NCBI GenBank assembly: GCA_003520925.1
Contig: DOTV01000042.1
Location: 13,819 to 38,300 of the forward strand
DNA from: Bacteroidales bacterium
GTDB lineage: Bacteria; Bacteroidota; Bacteroidia; Bacteroidales; VadinHA17
DNA: 24,482 nucleotides
Reading direction: 5' to 3'
The notes beneath the pieces are model-generated. The model was not told the origin of the DNA and ran no database searches. It saw only the letters and a list, made by a program, of their open reading frames with translations. Shown piece after piece: positions 8,667 to 15,847 of this stretch. A program made the translations under genes and the position numbers. Every line of letters begins with the position of its first letter. Position 1 is the first letter of the stretch.

Positions 8667-9290
8667 TCACAGATCAAATCTTTTCGAGGCAAGCTGATAG
8701 ATTAAATCTACTGTCTCTTCTATTCCGAGAACTGAGGAATTTATACATAAATGATATGATTCAGCTACTCCCCACTCTTTATTACTGAAATAATTATAAT
8801 ACCCGGCTCTTTTTTTGTCGGATTTTTCAGCATAATCCCTTGCCTTCTCGGGGCTATTTTTTTGCAGTTCGGCAATCCTCTTGATCCGGTCATTCATATC
8901 CGCATAAATAAATATGTTAAGGCACCGCGGATTATCGGCAAGTACATAATCGGCGCAACGCCCCACAAAAAGACATGATCCTTTTTCCGCAAGCCGGCGT
9001 ATGACATCGCTTTGTATCTTGAACAATGTTTCATTGTTAAGATAATATGTGGAAAAGGGTTCCTCAGATATGCCTCCGCGCAGACCAAAAAGTCCACCGA
9101 AAATAGAGTACCCTTTCTGCTCATCAGCCTGCTCAAAATACTCTTTTCCAAGTCCGCTCTCCTGGGCGGCAATCTGAATCAGCTCCTTATCGTAAAAGGA
9201 AATGCCAAGCCGGGCAGCCAGCTTCTCCCCAATTATCCGGCCGCCGCTTCCCAACTGCCGTCCAATTGTAATAAAATAATCTTTCTTCAT
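8667..9290 (-). CDS. Cytidylate kinase-like family protein
   Basis: The 207-residue protein matches the cytidylate-kinase-like P-loop family (PF13189 type), not canonical Cmk. The N-terminal nucleotide-binding loop is GRQLGSGGRIIG (about residues 10-21), an atypical Walker A with GSGG, followed by LAARLGISFYDKELI, a hallmark of the family. A later SCLFVGRCADYVLADNP block and an arginine-rich lid-like region (DRIKRIAELQ ... DKKRAGYYNYFS) agree with an NMP-kinase fold. Substrate is unknown; the family is widespread in Bacteroidota and Firmicutes and probably phosphorylates something other than, or besides, CMP. It starts 17 bases after the MATE stop and is the last gene of the serA-MATE-kinase operon. 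Confidence 0.85.
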   Translation of the reverse strand: MKKDYFITIGRQLGSGGRIIGEKLAARLGISFYDKELIQIAAQESGLGKEYFEQADEQKGYSIFGGLFGLRGGISEEPFSTYYLNNETLFKIQSDVIRRLAEKGSCLFVGRCADYVLADNPRCLNIFIYADMNDRIKRIAELQKNSPEKARDYAEKSDKKRAGYYNYFSNKEWGVAESYHLCINSSVLGIEETVDLIYQLASKRFDL

Positions 9291-9307
9291 TTACTGATAG
9301 ATTAAAA

Positions 9308-10675
9308 TCAGATTTGCTGTTTTACATAAGATCTACGGTACTGTGATACAAGCAAATACGCAGCTATAATGCTGGCAAGCAGATCAGCCGCGGGCATACT
9401 GTACCAGACACCCCTTACCCCGAAAATTGAGGGCAGGATGAGCAGGCAAGGCAACAGGAATAGTACCTGCCTGGTAAGGGACATAAATATAGCTTTCCCT
9501 GCCATACCGATACTTTGAAAGAAAGTGGATGCGACCATCTGAAAACCTACAATTGGGAAAAATATCATAACGATCCGCAATCCCGGCACAACAATATTTA
9601 CCAATTCTTCATCAGTGGTAAATGCTGCCGCCACTGCATGAGGAAATATTTCGCTAATCAGGAACCCTGCCGACATGACACCTGTGGCGAGTAAGACTGT
9701 TAATTTCATCACTTTGTTTACCCTATCGAACTGCTTCGCACCGAAGTTATAACCTGCTATTGGCTGCATTCCCTGTGTCAATCCGAATACCACCATTGCA
9801 AAAAGAGAGGCCACACGGTTTATTACTCCGTAAGCTCCAACAGCCAGATCACCTCCATGTCTGATGAGGTTTTGATTTATAATTATTATTATGATGCTTC
9901 CGGCTGAATTCATAAGGAAAGGAGCCAGCCCGATTGACATGGAATCTGTTACTATTTTGCGCTGTAATCTGAATGATCCTTTCTCATAATGAATATAATT
10001 ATGCTTGTTCCTGAAATAACTGAGCTGCCAGATCAGCATTAAAGTCTGTGCTATGACTGTAGCAAGGGCAGCACCGCGGATACCCCATTTAAATCCAAAA
10101 ATAAAGACCGGGGCTAGTATTACATTTATTATTACCGATATGATCGTGGCATACATTGATCTTTTCGGATTGCCGGTTGCACGCATCAGTGCATTCAGAC
10201 CGAAATACATATGAGTTATAACATTGCCAAGCGTTATTATAGTCATAAAATCGCGGGCATAGGGTAAAGTTTCAGAGCTTGCCCCGAAAAATAAGAGGAT
10301 CTTGTCAAGGAACAGAAGAATGGCAAAAGTGTAGGCTGATCCGAAGATCAGGTTCAGTACCAGAACATTTCCGAGAATTTTATTTGCAGTGGTATAGTCC
10401 CTCTGCCCAAGCCGGAGTGACATAAGTGCTGATGCACCTACACCAACCAGTGTTCCGAAGGCAGCTGAAAGATTCATAAGAGGGAAAGTAATGGCAAGTC
10501 CTGAAATTGCGAGCGCTCCAACCCCATGACCGATAAAGATGCTATCGGTAATATTGTAGAGCGACATGGCTGTCATGGCAATAACCGAGGGTATGGCATA
10601 CTGCATAAGCAGAATCCATACACTTTCGTTTCCAAGTGCGAGAGGTGAACCTTTTTGTACCATCCGGTTTTTCAA
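9308..10675 (-). CDS. MATE family efflux transporter
   Basis: The 455-residue product has about twelve hydrophobic helices in two related halves, the standard MATE size and layout. Family-like features are the N-terminal IPSVIAMTAMSLYNITDSIFIGHGVGALAISGLAITFP and the second-half QGMQPIAGYNFGAKQFDRVNK, both characteristic of the Bacteroidota/DinF-MepA type. It exports cationic or organic compounds in exchange for Na+ or H+; the substrate is not readable. The longest frame begins with TTG at 10675, which overlaps the serA stop (TTGA, 10675-10672); an internal ATG at residue 5 (10663) is an alternative start giving 451 residues. Co-transcribed with serA and the kinase-like gene. Confidence 0.92.
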   Translation of the reverse strand: MKNRMVQKGSPLALGNESVWILLMQYAIPSVIAMTAMSLYNITDSIFIGHGVGALAISGLAITFPLMNLSAAFGTLVGVGASALMSLRLGQRDYTTANKILGNVLVLNLIFGSAYTFAILLFLDKILLFFGASSETLPYARDFMTIITLGNVITHMYFGLNALMRATGNPKRSMYATIISVIINVILAPVFIFGFKWGIRGAALATVIAQTLMLIWQLSYFRNKHNYIHYEKGSFRLQRKIVTDSMSIGLAPFLMNSAGSIIIIIINQNLIRHGGDLAVGAYGVINRVASLFAMVVFGLTQGMQPIAGYNFGAKQFDRVNKVMKLTVLLATGVMSAGFLISEIFPHAVAAAFTTDEELVNIVVPGLRIVMIFFPIVGFQMVASTFFQSIGMAGKAIFMSLTRQVLFLLPCLLILPSIFGVRGVWYSMPAADLLASIIAAYLLVSQYRRSYVKQQI

Positions 10676-11904
10676 TACAGCATCCTTACCCTGATTGTTC
10701 CCTCAATAGCCTTAAGTTCATCCAGTATAGCTGAACCAAGACAGCTTTCAGTATCAACGATTACATAACCTATTTCGGGATCTGTCTGCAGATACTCTCC
10801 TGCAATATTAATTCCCTTTGAAGTAAAAACATAGTTGACCTCTTTCAGAATGCCGGGTTCATTTTTATGGATATGGAGAAACCTTTGTGCATTGTTGTTT
10901 GGCTGGAGCGAGATCTGAACGAAATTGGTTGCACCGATAGTTGCTCCGGTATCGCTGTATTTTACAAGTTTCTCTGCAACTTCCGTACCTATGTTTTCCT
11001 GTGCTTCAACAGTACTTCCTCCAACATGAGGCGATAAAATCACATTGTCGAATTGCTGAAGTTCTGAAATGAAGGGATCACCGTTTGAAGCAGGTTCATC
11101 AGGAAACACATCGAGGGCAGCACCCAGAATATGTCCGGATTTCAATGCAGATGTCAAAGCCTGAATATTTACAACGGAGCCCCTTGAGGCATTAACAAGG
11201 CATGAGCCCTTTCTCATTAACGACAACTCTTTTTCACTTATAAGATTCATCGTAAGAGGTGTTTCCGGTACATGGAGAGTAACTACATGTGAAACTGAAA
11301 GAAGTTCCTCAAGCGAGGAGCAGGCTACAGCTTTTCCGAGACTGAGTTTCTTTACAATGTCGTAGTAATAAACGTTCATCCCCAGCGCTTCGGCAAGAAT
11401 TGAGACCTGAGAACCAATATGTCCGTAGCCAACAATTCCAAGATTTTTATCACGCACCTCAAAACAATTCGTCGCAGATTTCAGCCACTTACCCCTGTGA
11501 GCCGCGGCGTTCTTACCCGGAATATTCCGCATGAGAAGGATAGCCTCAGCTATAACAAGTTCGGCAACAGAACGGGTATTTGAGAATGGAGCATTGAAGA
11601 CAGGAATTCCCATCAATCTCGCAGCATGACCATCTACCTGGTTTGTGCCAATACTGAAGCATCCTATTGCCAGAAGCTTTCCCGCGTTGCTCAATAAATC
11701 CTGTGTAATCAGAGTGCGGGAACGGATACCGATAATATTTGCACTTTTTATTTTTTCTTTCAGTAGTGCCTCATCAAGAGCACCAGGGAAGGATTCAATA
11801 TTGTTATATCCGTTTGCTTTGAAAAAGTCAGCCGCACTATTGTGAATTCCTTCAAGCAAAATTACTTTTATCTTATCTTTTTCGAGAGAGTATTGTTTCG
11901 GCAT
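10672..11904 (-). CDS. serA: D-3-phosphoglycerate dehydrogenase
   Basis: Catalyses the first committed step of serine synthesis, 3-phosphoglycerate to 3-phosphohydroxypyruvate with NAD+. The 410-residue length and sequence follow the E. coli type closely from SLEKDKIK to the terminal GTIRVRMLY. The NAD-binding loop is GIVGYGHIGSQ; the catalytic triad is present as Arg241 (NASRGSVV), Glu270 (DVFPDEPA) and His293 (SPHVGGST), offset by one from E. coli. The last ~70 residues (RFLHIHKNEPGILKEVN ... GYVIVDTE) form an ACT domain, so serine feedback inhibition is expected. It is the first gene of a minus-strand operon, overlapping the MATE start by four bases, which is an unusual partner for serA. 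A candidate promoter box lies at 11946-11953. Confidence 0.96.
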   Translation of the reverse strand: MPKQYSLEKDKIKVILLEGIHNSAADFFKANGYNNIESFPGALDEALLKEKIKSANIIGIRSRTLITQDLLSNAGKLLAIGCFSIGTNQVDGHAARLMGIPVFNAPFSNTRSVAELVIAEAILLMRNIPGKNAAAHRGKWLKSATNCFEVRDKNLGIVGYGHIGSQVSILAEALGMNVYYYDIVKKLSLGKAVACSSLEELLSVSHVVTLHVPETPLTMNLISEKELSLMRKGSCLVNASRGSVVNIQALTSALKSGHILGAALDVFPDEPASNGDPFISELQQFDNVILSPHVGGSTVEAQENIGTEVAEKLVKYSDTGATIGATNFVQISLQPNNNAQRFLHIHKNEPGILKEVNYVFTSKGINIAGEYLQTDPEIGYVIVDTESCLGSAILDELKAIEGTIRVRMLY

Positions 11905-11945
11905 AGACTAATACAAATTACAAACAGTTTCCCATTAAAAGGTTA

Positions 11946-11953
11946 CAAATATA
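11946..11953 (-). promoter_or_regulatory. Candidate -7 box for the serA operon
   Basis: On the minus strand TATATTTG matches TAnnTTTG exactly and would give a leader of about 35 bases before the serA ATG at 11904. No good -33 element is seen at the usual distance. It lies in the 101-base gap after the GH3 stop. Confidence 0.35.
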
Positions 11954-12005
11954 AATGAATATCTCGGAAATTATTTCATTTAATAATACAGATGCCCCTA
12001 TTCTC

Positions 12006-13988
12006 TTAATAACTAAGTCCGAACCCAAACGGGAATAACGGATTCCCTGAATCATAGGGAAGATCTTCTTTCTGGTTCCTTACAGCCAGCATTGATGAAG
12101 GCATTTCGAACGGCAGTCTTGCAGAAGGGTTTACTTTCCCGAAAATGACATCAAGCAACGCGTCATCGTTTACTCCGAAATTTGCAATCAACCCTTTTGA
12201 TGCTTCAGTAATTTCCGGGATAACGGCTGGCCTGTCAAGATAGATATCAACAACCGAAGGTACCAGTTTAATTATTTTCATTATTTTTTTCAACTCCTTC
12301 CCTTTAAAATCAAGATCACCGGAACTGAATAATCTTCCCAATAATCCTGTACCCTTTATATGCTGTGATGGAGACTTTATGCGTAAAACCGCAAAATCAG
12401 CCTCTTCAGGCTTCATTACTACAGTGGCGTATTTAGCTGCTTTATCAGGGTCAACGTTTATCAGAAAAATCTTTGCCCCGGCTTTCAGAGGAAGAGTTTT
12501 CCCTGAACTTGTTGTTTCATTTTTCAGCAATACTATCGATTTTCTTTGCGCCAGCTCACCTGCCGCCATAAATTCAGGGTTTCCAATTGTCTTTACAGCA
12601 TTATCAACATCAGTAAAAGGATTATCGAACAGTCCCAGCTCAAATTTTACTTTAAGCAATCTTCTGACAGAGCTATCAATTCTTGTTTCACTTATTTTTC
12701 CCTCCTTCACGAGCTTGACAAGCATTCCGGGAATCATCTCTCCCCCAAACTGATCTACTCCTGCATTGATTATTTTCAACATTCTGTCTTCCACCGATGC
12801 TTTTTCCATTCCCCTGGCCCGTGCCTGCAGGATCATTAAACCCAGGAATTTAACGTCGGTCAGCAAGCCCCAGTCTGTGCAAACTACTCCATCAAAATGA
12901 TATTTGTTACGCAACAGACCGGTTATCATCTCCTTATTGAAACTGAACCCGACGTTTTCACTGGTCATATCCATTGGTATTCCATAATATGGCATTATTT
13001 CGGCAGTACCGGCTTTGAATGCTGCTTCAAAAGGTATCAGGTGATAATTGAAATTTTTACCGGGATAAACCTGGCCTTTGGCTACCGGAAAATGAGGATC
13101 GATGCCCTCTTTCTGCGGTCCTCCTCCTGCAAAATGCTTTGTCATGCAAGCAACGCTCGTTTTACTCAGAGTGTCGCCCTGAAATCCCCTTATATAGGCA
13201 TAAGTCAGCTTTGCCGAAAGAGAAGCATCTTCACCAAAAGTACCGTTTATCCTTCCCCATCGTGGTTCGGTGGCGAGATCAATGGCAGGATGCAGCGAAA
13301 CCCTGATGCCGGCGGCAAGATATTCCTGTCTGGCAATATTTGCAAACTCCCATGTGGTAAGCGAATCCCCTATGGCAGCCAGTCCTATTGGCTCGGGCCA
13401 GGATGAGAAATCTCCGGCGAACGCTGAGGCAAGCGGATTGTTGCTGAAACTGTTCCTCGGATCAGAAGCTATTGTAACAGGAATGCCAAGCCTTGTCCTT
13501 TCAGCAAGTTTCTGGAGATTATTGTACCATATCGCCATTCCTTTTTTGTCGGTACCTGTGAAAATGTTAAAATGATTTATATGTTTGCCAAAAAGCATTT
13601 CGGATGTCCCCCCAGCCATAAGCGAAAATACATCACTCAGAGAGGGTTTCTCAGATATTGAGCCGTCTTTTTTCATGCTGACAGGTGGAATAAACATCAG
13701 TCCGGCTTTTTCTTCAAGATTCATCTGCGATAGAAGATCCTTTACTCTTTCTTCAGTTGATTTCCCGCGATTTTCATATATGTCGGGTCTCCCGTTTTTG
13801 TTCAGATCCCGAAAAGTCAGGCTGTCAATAGTCAGGGTTTTTACTTCCGGACCGGCAAGTGCCATATTTACTCTTGCACTCCTGTTCCCGGAAATAGAAA
13901 TCCACAGAACAGCAATGATGAGAATCAGCAGGATCAACCCTATTAGTGAACCTGTTGTCAGGAGCAGCAACTTAATAAGTCTTTTCAT
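12006..13988 (-). CDS. Glycoside hydrolase family 3 enzyme, membrane-anchored
   Basis: The 660-residue product has one N-terminal hydrophobic segment (about residues 7-32) with no obvious cleavage site or lipobox, so it is probably anchored with the enzyme in the periplasm. Residues 61-72 (DLNKNGRPDIYE) form an EF-hand-like calcium loop, which many Bacteroidota GH3 enzymes carry before the EERVKDLLSQMNLEEKAGLM start of the barrel. GH3 signatures follow: RWGRINGTFGEDASLSAKL, CMTKHFAGGG and DGVVCTDWG with the expected nucleophile at Asp372. The C-terminal alpha/beta domain ends in FPFGFGLSY, where the protein stops, so there is no fibronectin III domain. The enzyme probably releases beta-linked glucose or another hexose from oligosaccharides; the exact sugar cannot be told. 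The acid/base residue was not assigned. Divergent from the extradiol dioxygenase gene. Confidence 0.92.
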   Translation of the reverse strand: MKRLIKLLLLTTGSLIGLILLILIIAVLWISISGNRSARVNMALAGPEVKTLTIDSLTFRDLNKNGRPDIYENRGKSTEERVKDLLSQMNLEEKAGLMFIPPVSMKKDGSISEKPSLSDVFSLMAGGTSEMLFGKHINHFNIFTGTDKKGMAIWYNNLQKLAERTRLGIPVTIASDPRNSFSNNPLASAFAGDFSSWPEPIGLAAIGDSLTTWEFANIARQEYLAAGIRVSLHPAIDLATEPRWGRINGTFGEDASLSAKLTYAYIRGFQGDTLSKTSVACMTKHFAGGGPQKEGIDPHFPVAKGQVYPGKNFNYHLIPFEAAFKAGTAEIMPYYGIPMDMTSENVGFSFNKEMITGLLRNKYHFDGVVCTDWGLLTDVKFLGLMILQARARGMEKASVEDRMLKIINAGVDQFGGEMIPGMLVKLVKEGKISETRIDSSVRRLLKVKFELGLFDNPFTDVDNAVKTIGNPEFMAAGELAQRKSIVLLKNETTSSGKTLPLKAGAKIFLINVDPDKAAKYATVVMKPEEADFAVLRIKSPSQHIKGTGLLGRLFSSGDLDFKGKELKKIMKIIKLVPSVVDIYLDRPAVIPEITEASKGLIANFGVNDDALLDVIFGKVNPSARLPFEMPSSMLAVRNQKEDLPYDSGNPLFPFGFGLSY

Positions 13989-14049
13989 TGTCAGTGATAA
14001 TTGGATTTAATGCATTAACCGGGTAAATATAATCCAGTTTTTTTTGAGT

Positions 14050-14057
14050 TATATTTG
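14050..14057 (+). promoter_or_regulatory. Candidate -7 box for the extradiol dioxygenase gene
   Basis: TATATTTG matches the TAnnTTTG consensus exactly and lies 43 bases before the ATG at 14101, in the divergent gap between the GH3 and dioxygenase genes. A -33 element is not clear. The minus strand of the same gap holds a weaker TATATTTA that could serve GH3. Confidence 0.35.
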
Positions 14058-14100
14058 ATCTATGTAAAAACATCCGATATTTCTAACATAGATTTCAGTA

Positions 14101-14910
14101 ATGAATAAAATCAGAGAACCGGTAAGCAGCATTGCAAAAATGCCTGTGCTGTTTCTTGGTCATGGCAGCCCCATGAATGCCATCGGGGAAAATGAATTTG
14201 TAAAGGGCTGGAGAAATATTGGAAAAACAATACCAAAGCCAGCGGCTGTTTTATGTATCTCAGCTCACTGGGAAACAAGGGGTACCTATGTGACAGCTAT
14301 GGATAGGCCAATGACAATTCATGACTTTGGAGGTTTTCCCGATGAGCTGTACGAAGTGCAATATCCTGCCTCCGGGAGTCCTGAACTGGCAATGGAAATA
14401 AAAAGCATTGTAACGAATACCCCTGTTGGACTTGATGAAAAATGGGGGCTGGATCATGGATGCTGGAGCGTTATAAAACATCTTTATCCTGATGCAGGAA
14501 TTCCTGTGATCCAGATGAGCATGGATTACAATATGAGTGCACAGCAGCATTATGAACTGTCAAAGGAACTCGCGGTATTCCGGAATAAAGGGATATTGAT
14601 CGTCGCAAGCGGGAATATTGTTCATAACCTCGAAATGGTTGCCTGGAACAGATTAAACGATAACTACGGTTACGATTGGGCAATCGAAGCAAATGAAAAG
14701 ATGAAGCAATTTATTCTGAACGCTGACCATAAGCAACTGATAAATTATAAATCGCAGGGCCGTTCGTTTGACCTTGCAATACCTACCCCTGACCATTTTT
14801 TGCCATTGCTTTATGCACTTGCATTGCAGGAAAAGGAAGATGCAATAACCATCTTCAATGACAAACCTGTTGGCGGATCACTTACGATGACTTCAATTAA
14901 AATCGGATAA
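14101..14910 (+). CDS. ygiD: 4,5-DOPA extradiol dioxygenase-like protein (LigB superfamily, YgiD type)
   Basis: The 269-residue product matches the YgiD/DODA class of LigB-type dioxygenases over its full length. The four family histidines are present: His21 (FLGHGSPMNA), His56 (CISAHWETRG), His175 (SGNIVHNLE) and His232 (PTPDHFLPLLY), the set that corresponds to the metal-site region of E. coli YgiD. Other family blocks are MTIHDFGGFPDELYEVQYPA and WGLDHGCWSVIKHLYPDA. The family opens catechol rings such as DOPA in vitro; the native substrate in bacteria is uncertain. A second ATG at residue 14 (14140), just before PVLFLGHG, is a plausible shorter start and resembles the usual start of homologues. 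No signal peptide, so cytoplasmic. Confidence 0.92.
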   Translation: MNKIREPVSSIAKMPVLFLGHGSPMNAIGENEFVKGWRNIGKTIPKPAAVLCISAHWETRGTYVTAMDRPMTIHDFGGFPDELYEVQYPASGSPELAMEIKSIVTNTPVGLDEKWGLDHGCWSVIKHLYPDAGIPVIQMSMDYNMSAQQHYELSKELAVFRNKGILIVASGNIVHNLEMVAWNRLNDNYGYDWAIEANEKMKQFILNADHKQLINYKSQGRSFDLAIPTPDHFLPLLYALALQEKEDAITIFNDKPVGGSLTMTSIKIG

Positions 14911-14926
14911 TGTGATTAAAAACTTT

Positions 14927-15022
14927 TTAACCGCCAAGGTCGCAAAGTTTTATCGCAAGGAGTTCATTAATAATAATTTGTCTTTGCGTTCTATGCGATT
15001 ACTTTGCGTTCTTTGCGGTTAA
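14927..15022. repeat. Palindromic intergenic element with phased CTTTGCG motifs
   Basis: An imperfect inverted repeat fills the gap between the dioxygenase and methyltransferase genes. The left arm (14927-14960) starts TTAACCGC and carries CGCCAAG/CGCAAAG units; the right arm (about 14979-15022) ends GCGGTTAA. The right arm holds four motifs, CTTTGCG, CTATGCG, CTTTGCG, CTTTGCG at 14982, 14991, 15002 and 15011 (spacing 9, 11, 9). The outer 8 bases of each arm pair perfectly. It is non-coding and could act as a bidirectional transcription stop or be a REP/MITE-type element. A related element lies at 23067-23166. Confidence 0.75.
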
Positions 15023-15083
15023 CTGATTTCAGCAGATTGAAAAAGAATTGTAAATTTACTCTCTTTCAAAACCATGGTGAAAA

Positions 15084-15836
15084 ATGGCTGAAGAATACCC
15101 CGGATATTTTGCAAGGTTTTATGATCTGATCTATCATCAGATCCGCGATGGTGTGGATAACGGGTTCTACCTCGGGAAAATAAAATATACAAAAGGGAAA
15201 GTCCTTGAAGTCGGTACAGGAACCGGCCGGCTCCTTACTGAAGCACTGCAGAATGGTGCTGATATTTATGGTATTGACATCAGTCCTTCAATGCTCAATT
15301 TCCTGAAAGCAAAACTTCCACCTGAACATCAGAACAGAATAAGCGTTCAGAATATAATTGATTTTAAGCTTGATACAAAATTTGATCTGATAATTGCCCC
15401 TTTCAGAGTCTTCATGCACCTGACTGAAAAAGAGGACCAGCTGAAGGCACTTAATAATGTTTATGATCATTTAAACAATGAGGGACAATTCATTTTTGAT
15501 GTGTTTGTTCCGGCCCTCAGGCCTCTCATTGAAGGACTTGAGAATGTCATTGATTTCGAAGGGGAATATGAACCCGGCAACAGGGTGAAGAGAATTGTCT
15601 CAACAAATCCCGATCTTATAAACCAGCTAATCAATATAACCTTCAGGTTCGAATGGAACGAAGGTTCCTCAATCTACAGCCGTGAATGGAAAACTCCGAT
15701 GAGATTCTTTTTCAGATTTGAGCTGGAACACCTTATCGAGCGTTCTAAATTTAAAAAATTCAATATCACGGGTGATTTTAATGGAAATGAGCTGAAAAGT
15801 GATTCAAAGGAGTTTATTTTAACCTGCACAAAATAA
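15084..15836 (+). CDS. Class I SAM-dependent methyltransferase
   Basis: A 250-residue protein with the Rossmann-type methyltransferase motifs. Motif I is VLEVGTGTGRLL (about residues 40-51), motif II is DIYGIDISPSML with an acidic residue for SAM ribose, and motif III/IV region is FDLIIAPFRVFMHL. The C-terminal half (FIFDVFVP, then FRFEWNEGS, FFFRFELEHLIERS) fits small-molecule methyltransferases of the type that act on sugars, quinones or amino acids; the acceptor is unknown. It has neither a signal peptide nor membrane segments. The GH92 gene starts 11 bases after the stop, so the two probably share a transcript. The palindromic element sits upstream. Confidence 0.88.
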   Translation: MAEEYPGYFARFYDLIYHQIRDGVDNGFYLGKIKYTKGKVLEVGTGTGRLLTEALQNGADIYGIDISPSMLNFLKAKLPPEHQNRISVQNIIDFKLDTKFDLIIAPFRVFMHLTEKEDQLKALNNVYDHLNNEGQFIFDVFVPALRPLIEGLENVIDFEGEYEPGNRVKRIVSTNPDLINQLINITFRFEWNEGSSIYSREWKTPMRFFFRFELEHLIERSKFKKFNITGDFNGNELKSDSKEFILTCTK

Positions 15837-15847
15837 TTACTGACCCT

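Noticed and set aside
12379..14010. Several long plus-strand frames (up to 169 codons) opposite the GH3 gene
   Set aside because: The minus strand encodes a complete GH3 enzyme with intact motifs throughout; the opposite frames show no family features and are explained by codon bias of the real gene.
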